A stretch of 64,000 nt of DNA, taken from contig JAJEKV010000027.1 of assembly GCA_021234155.1 (NCBI GenBank), positions 9,550,013 to 9,614,012 of the forward strand, read 5' to 3'. Below, piece by piece: positions 55,557 to 64,000 of this stretch. Position numbers and translations under genes: made by a program. This stretch comes from Isoetes taiwanensis. Taxonomy: Eukaryota > Streptophyta > Lycopodiopsida > Isoetales > Isoetaceae. How positions within the stretch are numbered: position 1 is the stretch's first letter; the number at the start of each line of letters is the position of its first letter. The notes beneath the pieces were generated by a model. It made no database searches, was not told the DNA's origin, and worked only from the letters and a program-made list of their open reading frames with translations.

Positions 55557-56115
55557 TCAAGAACATTATTTAAAAACCTTCATTGCATTGCATAACCTGG
55601 CAACAGCCCCTGGCGTGCCTTTTTGCTAGTTTTTTTTTTTTTTTTTAAATTGCTCCTCCTTATTAGGAGAAAAGGTAGTGTTTTGAGAAGCTTATTTGAA
55701 TATATCTTCATGCTTAATAATGTCTAGATTCAGTTGGATATGTCAAGTGAGCTTTTGTATACTTTGTATTATTGTTTGATTGTTGATGAATAAAGCCCGA
55801 CCATTTAGATTTTTACAAAAAGGAAATGCTTTACATAGCATGTAATGAAAATTAGTTTCTATATTTGACATCAACTATAGAAATTTCTTTAACATGTCGT
55901 TTGTGTATTTGTTTCCTCCATTGATATTATATTATTGGGGCTTTTTCCACTCAGTGCACATACAAAAAACATGAGATATTATTGCTATTAAATACTTCAT
56001 TCTCATTTATTCTATTGTTTATCTTAACATGCATTGTGGTTTCTTGAAGCTGAGTAAATTACAAATCACATCTTTAGTATGACTCTTTATAATCTATTTT
56101 CTTAACACAATAGGT

Positions 56116-56126
56116 ATATATAAGCA
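56116..56126 (+). promoter_or_regulatory. TATA box upstream of the Gly-X-Y protein
   Basis: TATATATAAGC lies about 55 bp before ATG 56178. This implies a short leader of about 30 bases. Confidence 0.5.
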
Positions 56127-56177
56127 AGGACTTGCTTTCCTATTCACTTGTCTAGTGAGCTCTGTTTTGTAGACGTA

Positions 56178-57137
56178 ATGGGGCTTGCTTATTATTGCCT
56201 TGTAGTTTTTCTGCTATTGTTCACATGGTCATCCTCAAACCGCCTTTCTGATGCTCTCAAAGAAGCCCATTCTGATGCTTTAGTAGTTGAGTTGTCTCAT
56301 GATGGATCAACATTGCATATGAAGAGAGGATCCCACAAGGTACATGATGCACTTCATGTACCGAAGACACCATCAACACCAAAGATTTCCAAAACAATTA
56401 GACAACCACATTCACATCATCAAGGTTCTTCCACATCATCTAGAACTTCAAGTTCTTCCAAAAAACGCATTACTATTCATGGACATATTCTAACTCCCCC
56501 TAGACATGATTATTATGTGTCTACTCCATCTTTATCCCCATACAATGTACCATCTCCATATGAAATAAGCCCATCACCAACACACACATTATCACCACAA
56601 TATACTCCAAGTAGCCCTTTGGTCTCACCTTCATCCTTGGAGACTCCTTCATTATCTCCAGAAGGTGTAGCTGCTCCAACCCCATTAATTGACCAACCAA
56701 ATAGAGGAGTAACAAGCAACTCACCACCAAGAGGTAGTGGCAGTGCAAATGGAGGTGTAAGCAGTGGAGGAAGAGGGGGAGGGAATACTAGAGGTAATGG
56801 AGGTGCAAATAATGGAGGAAGGAATGTAGGAAATGAAGAGCCACGAGGTCATATTCCTAGAGGCCATCCAGGACCAAAAAGGCCACGCCAAGGAGGCCCA
56901 GGAGGACCAGGAGCCCCAGGAGGTCTAGGAGGCCCAGGAAGCATAGGAGGCACAGGAGGTCCAGGTGGTAGAGGCGGAACTGGTGGCGTAGGTCATAGAG
57001 GTGGAAATGGAGGGCCAGGAGGAAGAGGAGGTAATGGAGGTGCTGGAGGACCAGGTGGCCCTGGTGGAAATGGAGGTCCTGGAGGTCCAGGTGGTGATGG
57101 AGGTCCAGGCGGTCCAGGGGGGGATGGAGGTAAATGA
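56178..57137 (+). CDS. Secreted Pro/Ser-rich protein with Gly-X-Y (collagen-like) C-terminus
   Basis: An open frame of 319 codons. I take ATG 56178 as start because MGLAYYCLVVFLLLFTWSSS is a good signal peptide and the frame upstream has no ATG. After a ~60-residue unique segment come His/Ser-rich (HSHHQGSSTSSRTSSSSKK) and then Pro/Ser/Thr-rich stretches with SPSP, SPPR and TPS motifs, as in cell-wall extensin-like proteins. A Gly/Asn-rich linker (GGRGGGNTRGNGGANNGG) follows. The last 81 residues (56892-57134) are 27 uninterrupted Gly-X-Y triplets, mostly GGP, GGN, GGD and GGR. It is most likely an extracellular or cell-wall structural protein. No homologous family is recognised beyond plant glycine-rich proteins. 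Uninterrupted frame and intact promoter spacing suggest a functional single-exon gene. Confidence 0.7.
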   Translation: MGLAYYCLVVFLLLFTWSSSNRLSDALKEAHSDALVVELSHDGSTLHMKRGSHKVHDALHVPKTPSTPKISKTIRQPHSHHQGSSTSSRTSSSSKKRITIHGHILTPPRHDYYVSTPSLSPYNVPSPYEISPSPTHTLSPQYTPSSPLVSPSSLETPSLSPEGVAAPTPLIDQPNRGVTSNSPPRGSGSANGGVSSGGRGGGNTRGNGGANNGGRNVGNEEPRGHIPRGHPGPKRPRQGGPGGPGAPGGLGGPGSIGGTGGPGGRGGTGGVGHRGGNGGPGGRGGNGGAGGPGGPGGNGGPGGPGGDGGPGGPGGDGGK

Positions 57138-59200
57138 AGATTTCTAATATACCTTGAATAAATTAAGCGTGTTAGTAATTTGACTGTTGAATCTAAGTAG
57201 TATAATAATTACTTGCATTGTAAAATGCAAGAGTTAATAACTGATATGTAGACCTCATCCTTTTGCTCACTATTTGTTGTATCTGATTTTACTCACTTCA
57301 TAAATATGACAAAGAAGGAAAAGTTAATTCCTAAAAAAGTTAAAGCTTATAGTCCTAGTTTGACTACCGAGAAAGTGAAAAAAATGTCTCTCATAGAATT
57401 ACTAAAAGTGCTTGTGAAATGGAACCCTTATCATATTTCAAATATGCTAATGTGATGGAGAGTCTAAATAATTACAAGATGATTCCAATGGTTTTGTTAT
57501 AGTTGTGTGAGTTAAATCATTTTGTGCTAAAGATTGGATTATGGAAATGCATTTCACAATAATAATCATATAATAATTGCAATGATATATTTAGAACGAA
57601 GCCATAGTTTAACTGCAAATAAACATTTGTAAAAGGTAAATAGACGTTTTGTAATTTTACATTATGGGCCTAAAAATAATCAAGAAAATAGACAAGGCAC
57701 CAAGGCCATGTGTGCTTGTGCTATGCTATTGGTAGGGGTTGTTGTAGAGTAAATTTAAAGCGGTCTTATGTCTTACATGTCAAAAGTACTTTGACTCAAC
57801 TAGGCTAGTTGTGTGAATCTTAACAATTAAAATTGTGAGAACACAATGTCCACAAAAGAAATTAACCATATGTTTTAGACTTTTAGTGTTTGGGAGTGAG
57901 AGTTAATAAGATGCAATAATATTCTTCTCAACAAGTTGTGATTAGATTCAATAGACTTCTTTGGGTGCCTACAATATAATGCATATGGACCTATAAAAAC
58001 ATGGGAGCTATGCCCATCGGCCACGTGGAAAAGAGCAACTAAAAGGATTGTGAATCACTTTCATATTTTTGACGCTATAGTGGTTATTGGATCGAATTTT
58101 ATGGATGCAACCAAAACAAGATTTTAGATATTTTAGTCGTGCAAATTTTGGATGACATATACTTCCTTATGAAACTAAAGAATAGTAAAAGAATAGTTTA
58201 ACATGCCTTTTACATGATTAGATTCACGTGGGTTGTGCTTAACCATTAATAAACTGTATTATGCATTTATAACCCTTGGATTGGGGCATATTCCACAACA
58301 TATGCCCCATACTTGCAGCCCATCCTGTGCCTAAGCACTTGACGGGGTCAACTACTTAGATGGCTCTATTTTTTAGAGCACTGAAATGGCGGGTTTTGGC
58401 GTCGTATATCGTATCCCCTATGTGATAGGTGTAAACCCTGACTTTCCTTCTTGATGATAAGGAAAACGAAGGCTACCTCACTTCCGAAGACTCTGATAAA
58501 GCAACCTCATTACAGATGTCTTTGCCTGGGTCTGAACTTTTTGTTTAAACAATCTCATGAAGTACAAGTACATGTTAACTTAGAAGAATAGAAAGCAACC
58601 TCATTACAGATGTCTTTGCCTGGGTCTGAACTTTTTGTTTAAACAATCTCATGAAGTACAAATACATGTTAACTTAGAAGATGGTATGGCATTATCATTG
58701 CACATCTTTAGTGAAACTGCATAGACCTTACAAGTGTGTTGCTTATTCAGACATAACAACCAGATTTGGAGTGAAAGCTAAATCTCTTACACAACAGTAC
58801 AAAAGAGAAACCATTGCAATTATCCAATAAGGGCTCTATTTGTAATAAAAGTGCTCCAGTTCTTGTAAAGATTTTTCTGATAATTAAAGGTAATAACACA
58901 AGACATTGCTTCATAGTTAAGTGGAAAATATGACGCTTATCTGCATGGAATAGAATTTGAAGTTTATATTTGCATTGTAGCATTCTAACATAGAAAATGG
59001 AATGGCCCGTAATTATAGCTTAAGCCATATGAAAACAATATGGGAATATCTTCTATTCTTGTACTCTTTCCAATTATGGGAGATCTTGTTTTTTTAGTTG
59101 GAAAAACAAAAAAACATCAAAAAACACCATGAACGAAAAAATAAACCATTAAAAAAGTCCCATAACACATCAAAACAAAGATTCTAATTTTTTTTTCTGC
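57138..59200. other. Intergenic, no gene recognised
   Basis: AT-rich. An ~89-bp tandem duplication (AGCAACCTCATTACAGATGT) lies at about 58500-58678. No supported coding frame. Confidence 0.5.
58500..58678. repeat. ~89-bp tandem duplication
   Basis: GCAACCTCATTACAGATGTC starts at about 58501 and again at about 58593. The units are nearly identical through ACATGTTAACTTAGAAGA. Confidence 0.8.
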
Positions 59201-59214
59201 ATAACATAACAAGG

Positions 59215-59704
59215 AAACATAACATAACATAACCACTGTTCATCTTTCTTATCTGCATGACCAATTGTCCTCACTTATGTCCATGGCTTTAGTGCACCCT
59301 AAACTTCCAATATATCAACTGCATAAGGATAATCCTCAATTACTCGTTTGAGCCCATGTTTTGTTGTGCCATCATATTTTGCAATATCTCTAAAATACAT
59401 TTGAAATATAAATGTCAGCATCCTTTGTGATCTTATTTAAAGTTTAAAACGAACTAGATTAATAATATTGGATATACCGCTTGAGAAGGTCAGCAGGTAA
59501 ACCTTGCTCATCAAACTGCCATAGCTTGTCATAAATAACTGCACTAACTTCAAGGGCATATCTTCTTGGTGCAACACTTTTCTCAACAATACCATCTACA
59601 TGGATGAGAATAGCTCTAGCTTTGGCATTGATGGCCATAGTATTTTTCAAATGAGGCAGCAATAGAAGATTGATAGGGTGAATGGCACTTAGTTGCCTCT
59701 GAGT
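59215..59704 (-). pseudogene. Lipoxygenase pseudogene fragment
   Basis: The minus strand matches the intact lipoxygenase at 63240-63720. The exon at about 59660-59470 reads [20 protein letters not shown] and [19 protein letters not shown]. The next exon reads YDGTTKHGLK and [14 protein letters not shown], then TAG. A deletion removes the segment corresponding to about 63280-63370 before VRTIGHADKKDEQW. Homology stops abruptly at about 59704, where LINE sequence of opposite orientation begins. It is a dead partial duplicate. Confidence 0.85.
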
Positions 59705-60600
59705 GTGAAATTTTGTTTGGGGTGGAAATGAGGATGGGGCAAATGTCAAAGTAGTTTGGAAGGAATATCTGAGATCCAACTTACATGGGGGACTAGGAAT
59801 GCTTGACTTTAAATTGCACAGTAAAATCTTAGTTTGCAAGTTCATGTGGAAAATTCTCAAAGTTTTCGAGCCTTGAGCTTTTAAAATCATTAATCCATTG
59901 TACGTCATGCAGAAAACCTTTTCATAAAACAGATCTGCCCTGGGCCCTCTTTTGCTAAATTGAGACACTACATAGGAGGCTCGCCATTTCTTACGGGACT
60001 GTTAAAAGCTTGGAAGACAGTTAAAGTTCTATGGAGTTTGGACATAAAAAATTGTACCTCCGTGTCTATGCCTTTGTGGTGGTTGCAGGTGGAAACCAAT
60101 AGAGTCCATGTGCCACCTTTTTCGGTGGTGAATACAAGAACTCAAAACAGATGGAATGTGGCAGATATCTCTTGGTATTGGTATCGATGCAGTGTACACA
60201 CTCTTGGGATTCATTTCAAAGCGAGTTTAACTTGAGTGCGCAGGAGAAACGAGTTTGGGAAATGGTACTAGACAGTATACCACATTTTGCCTATCCATAG
60301 GTAGGTGCTTTCTGCTTATCCTATGAAAATATTGATAAAAAAAAGGCATACAAGATACTACATGTGAACAAAATGATAAGCCTTCCTTCCAAATGGAAGC
60401 TAGTATTATGTCAACGTACTAGTGAGCAAGTTCAACTGAGATGTCCTACCAAGTTGCCCAATGTGCGGGCAGGAAGAAGAAACAATTGAACACTGTCTCA
60501 TACATTGTGGGGAACTCCATCCAGTGTGGGAGAAATTAAAGGGAGCATTTGAGACAGGGAATAAATTACTAATCGCATATTTCTTATTAGCCAAAATGAC
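59705..60600 (+). mobile_element. LINE fragment (region after the reverse transcriptase)
   Basis: Broken plus-strand frames read [40 protein letters not shown] and SAQEKRVWEMVLDSIPHFAY, typical of plant LINE C-terminal sequence. It continues in spirit after the inserted 61140-61640 element: a tail region at 61650-62030 ends in an A-run at about 62014. Confidence 0.6.
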
Positions 60601-61140
60601 TTTAGCTAAACTTGCTCGATATTAATCCCAAAACTTTCTGTGGTTTAGCTAAACTCTATACATTTTTACTCTCATACTTTCTAGCGTTTAGCTAAACTAA
60701 CCCAAACATCATCCCAAAAATTTCTATGATGTGCCCAACAGAAAATATTAAGCCAAATTACTATACTTTTTTTCATTTGTTTCCACTTATTTTAGTCACT
60801 TTCTTTGTGAAAACATTCTAAAATAATGCTAACTAGTAAAGTCTAGGACTCAAATTAATTCATAATGCTAGAAACTAAACTACTAAGCATATATTTCATA
60901 TAAACTAGAATGATATTAGCTAAACTAGCCCGAAATTCATTCTAAAAGTTTCTATGGTTTGGCTAAACAATACAAAATTTCACTCTCTTACTTTCTAGCA
61001 TTTGGCTAAAGAGCTCCAAGGTTGGTGCAGTCCCGAAAAAAGTTAAGCTAAAATTATGTTTTTTTCCTCAATTTTTTCCATTTACTTTAGCCAATTTTTT
61101 TTTGAAAATGTGCTAAAAAATCGCCAAATAGCTAAGTTTA
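60600..61140. other. AT-rich stretch with local repeats
   Basis: Variants of TAGCTAAACT and ACTTTCTAGCRTTTRGCTAAA recur at about 60603, 60640, 60680, 60915 and 60960. No coding frame. Confidence 0.45.
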
Positions 61141-61645
61141 GCCCTTAAATTATTCCATGATTTGAGACTCCGCATTGAGACAGGGAGATGGATTCGGGAG
61201 CCGCGTGAGGACAGAGTCTGCCAGTGCTGTCAACAAGGCGCCATTGAGGATGAAAGTCATGCCCTCCAGGCCTGCCCGGCGTACGAGCATATCCGGGCTC
61301 GGTATGCTCGGTTAGTTGTGCCCCATCAGGCCTTGCATGAGCTACTAAGCACGGCCTCTGTAGGCTTGTTGGGATCGTACCTCCGTGAGGTAATGGATAC
61401 GCGGACTCAGTTATGCCCCCCTGTCCGACATTAACCTCAGCTGTACTTGTGATTATGTATATAACTGTGCAGTATATCAGCATCCTTATTGCTACTAAGG
61501 TTTTTCCCCCGAAAACCCTTCGGGGCGGGGGTTTTTTAATCCTGGTAGTAATACGCCTGCTGCTCTCTCTTTGTACTTGGGTCCCATAGGCCAGTTGGTC
61601 TCCGTAGACGATAAAATCATATTCTATTCTATTCTATTCTTTCAG
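61140..61645 (+). mobile_element. Non-LTR retroelement 3' end with ATTCT tail
   Basis: The frame at 61162-61434 has LRIETGRWIREPREDRVCQC, AIEDESHALQACPAYEHIRA, the same zinc finger as at 44670. The 3' UTR has a two-armed structure (CTACTAAGGTTTTTCCCCC ... GGGGGTTTTTTAATCCTGGT) and the terminal phrase GGTCTCCGTAGACGATAAAA. It ends in (ATTCT)n at about 61618-61640. It is 5'-truncated. Confidence 0.8.
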
Positions 61646-62039
61646 AAAAGGAGCTTTTGTTAGGCTTGTATCCATCATCTTGGCAAGTTGGAAAGGGAGT
61701 TGCTTCGAATTTATGCAAAGGATGGCTTCTATGGCTAATATGGAAGAGACATGAGAAAAGTAGTGTTCTCCCAGGAGTATTTCCACCTCAATAGCCTATG
61801 GCCATCTTTGAAACAAAAGGTTCGCCAACATCTTGTAGCATGTGAGAAGGAGTTGGCCTTCCAAGCCCACGATTTTCAGTTATCACTCCTGTAAATGTTC
61901 ATCTTCATAGCTGAGTGATTGTCCCTACATAAACGAATACATTGTGTAGGTGTATAATAGCACTTTGCGTATGCATGTAATTTATAAGTTCCATTCAATA
62001 TATATAAGATCCTTAAAAAAAATGAATATGTGATAGAAT

Positions 62040-62714
62040 AGAATAGAATAGGATTTTAGAACAAAATATCAAAGAAAAGAAAAAAAAATTCAAAATACAA
62101 AGAAAGTAGTTTTTAAAGAATAACATAGCGCAAGCACCATGTGTGCCGACACAAAAATTGTTCCCCACCTAAGGATTTTGCAGTAAACAAAGCCACAAAA
62201 ATTGTTCCCCACCTTTATTAGACCCAAAAACAAAGCTATGCAGAACTATGATAGTTCTCCGTAAAGAAAGAGATGGGATCTAAGATTCTCACATCACGAA
62301 GACATTTAGCTGCTAGCAAGCATGGTCTTCACATAAGAAGGCATCTTACAAAATAATTGAAAAGACTTATCAAGGAACAGATGCTGAGCATAACCAGCAA
62401 AAGTGGCAATCCACAATACTAGTTAATCTTAACAGGATGAGCAATCTTATCAGGATGAGCAAAACAATTATATATCGTCCTCACTATGTCCTTTATACTA
62501 GAAGCATGAGATAATGAATAGTAAAAACTGACAAAGGTCCAGATCTGAGAGTCGGATCTACCTTAACCAATAAACTCTCTTACTTCTTCAACAATTGTGT
62601 TACACAAGAGCCCAAAGTCACATTCTGGTAGAGATTGCAATATATAACATTCAAATATACAGACATACCATATAGCATAGATGTGATAGATTGCATGTAT
62701 TACAACAGTCACAC
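62040..62714. other. Lipoxygenase 3' flank, no separate gene
   Basis: AT-rich sequence between the LINE tail (ATAGA microsatellite at about 62032-62050) and the lipoxygenase stop codon. It should hold the 3' UTR and polyadenylation site of that minus-strand gene; no single signal stands out. Confidence 0.5.
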
Positions 62715-64000
62715 TTATATAGAAATACTAGTGGGAACCCCTCTACCAGTGAGGCCATTCTTGGAAGAAGGAAAGAGAAGAGTGTAGGGAACCTGTGCAG
62801 GTCCTAGTCTGTTTAAATTTTTGCTATCATTGTTTCTCTCCACCATGATGTTTTCCACGTCTTTGATTCTCTTCTCAAATTTATTAAAAGCTTCAAGAAC
62901 CTTTGTATTACTGGTCCAGTTTTCCCACAAAGGTTGTCCAAGGTACACCTCCTCCAGTGCATGAGTGGACAAAATTTCTATGACAGCCATCCCAATTGCT
63001 GACTCAGTCTTGGTGGTCACACATGACAAGAAATATCTCTCAGGATCCCTAAGGAGTTCTTCGTGTTCCTTTGATCCTATTTCTGGAATGAGTTTATGGG
63101 TCCTCGTTGGGTGATTTGGTGGGTATCCTTCATATGGGTATTGGCCAAAGTTCACTGCTGCATGATGTGCTGAAGCCAACCAAATGAGCGTTGTTACAGT
63201 TTCACACAAGATCTCCATAGTGTCCAGTACTGGCCACCACGGTTCATCTTTCTTATCTTCATGTCCAATGGTCCTCACTTCTGTCCACCATTTTTGCAGC
63301 TCCTCATCCGCTGAGACCCCCTTGTCATCTTTATAGAATATGGCAACATACTCCTCCACCCATTGCTTTAGTGCACTCCAAATTTCCAACCCATCCACTG
63401 CATAAGGATAATCCTCAATTGCTAGTTTGAGCCCATGTTTTGCTGTGCCATCGTATTCTGCAATACCTCTGAAATACATTTGAAAAATAAATGTCAGCAC
63501 CCTTTGTGATTTTATTTAAGGTTTAAAGCAAACTATAGTAATGTTGGTTATACCGCTTGAGAAGGTCAGCTGGTAAACCTTGCTCATCAAACCGCCATAG
63601 CTTGTCATAAATAACTGCACTAACTTCAAGGGCATATCTACCTGGTGCAAGACTTTTCTCAACAATACCATCTGCATTGATGAGAATAGCTCTAGCTTTG
63701 GCATTGATGGCCATAGTATATTTCAAATGAGGCAGCAATAGAAGATTGATAGGGTGAATGACACTTAGTTGCCTATGAGTTGCAATTATGACGGGCTCCA
63801 TGCATGCATGAGTTCTAAGCCTGCAAGAAACATCGTAGAGGTTAAAAACCTCTCTAAATCAGAGATAAAATAAACTTGATTCACTTACGTACCAATGTGA
63901 TATTAGTTGATGTATTCCTGCATCATTAGTTGCAACATAGGCCTTGGCAAGCTCCCACAACCAATCTCTTTGTCCAGATTTGGGAGGCACAAAGACTCTA
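62715..64000 (-). CDS. Plant lipoxygenase, last three exons (gene continues off the right edge)
   Basis: Lipoxygenase adds O2 to linoleic/linolenic acid, the first step of the oxylipin pathway. Exons on the minus strand: >64000-63893 ([27 protein letters not shown]), 63820-63554 ([20 protein letters not shown] to GLPADLLKR) and 63468-62715 ([20 protein letters not shown] to [11 protein letters not shown] 62715-62717). All junctions have GT donors and AG acceptors and keep the frame. The iron ligands are present: His of ISHW and His of LRTHA on either side of the first intron, His and Asn of [10 protein letters not shown], and the C-terminal Ile of SISI. The frame is open throughout, so this part looks functional. 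The N-terminal PLAT domain lies outside the window, so the 9- versus 13-LOX class and any plastid transit peptide cannot be judged. Confidence 0.93.

Overview
The window is nuclear DNA of a land plant: a gene-poor, transposon-dense stretch. Plant origin is shown by a plant-type lipoxygenase (minus strand, right edge), a multi-exon laccase relic, remnants of a plant BRO1-domain protein, an L1 whose ORF1 has the plant DUF4283-like domain, a Ty3/gypsy element with a chromodomain, a CACTA element and a Helitron end. The transposase types in the left third and the low gene density would fit a fern or other non-seed plant, but that is an inference.

Left third (2-19 kb). Bases 2032-8901 form one DNA transposon. 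It has near-perfect inverted ends beginning GGGTGTAAATTCTATA, a TTAT target duplication, a multi-exon transposase on the minus strand, and two plus-strand cargo genes: a coiled-coil/RING protein and an FCP1-like HAD phosphatase. At 9.5-19 kb lies the most unusual region. It holds a divergent histone H3 gene whose product starts with the exact H3 tail MARTKQTAR, continues through about 200 residues of low-complexity charged sequence, and ends in an H3 histone fold. Three copies of a ~70-bp palindrome lie beside it. Next come a DUF7869-like integrase/transposase gene on the minus strand and, divergently, a broken gene joining a ParB-like domain to a DPPY-type methyltransferase-like domain. About 38 copies of the 16-bp palindrome GGTATAAATTTATACC fill the gap between these two divergent genes and the introns of the second one.

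Middle (19-45 kb). A decayed Ty3/gypsy chromodomain element (gag, RT, RNase H, integrase, chromodomain, probable 3' LTR) carries a nested 1.2-kb LTR-like insertion. Then follow L1 3' fragments, a PIF/Harbinger-like non-autonomous element (TSD TAA), and a laccase pseudogene split by a nearly full-length L1 of 6.9 kb with a 17-bp target duplication. A Helitron 3' terminus and two copies of a separate non-LTR 3' end family follow.

Right third (45-64 kb). A 6.2-kb CACTA element (TSD TTA) contains a 1.1-kb tandem repeat, a long AT microsatellite and a 550-bp foldback element; a paralogous empty site lies about 1 kb downstream. After it come BRO1-domain exon remnants, an intact open frame for a secreted protein ending in 27 Gly-X-Y triplets, a lipoxygenase pseudogene fragment joined to a LINE fragment, another non-LTR 3' end, and the 3' exons of an apparently intact lipoxygenase gene running off the right edge.

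Most coding sequence here is broken. Only the lipoxygenase exons, the Gly-X-Y protein, the FCP1-like frame and the H3 fold look intact.
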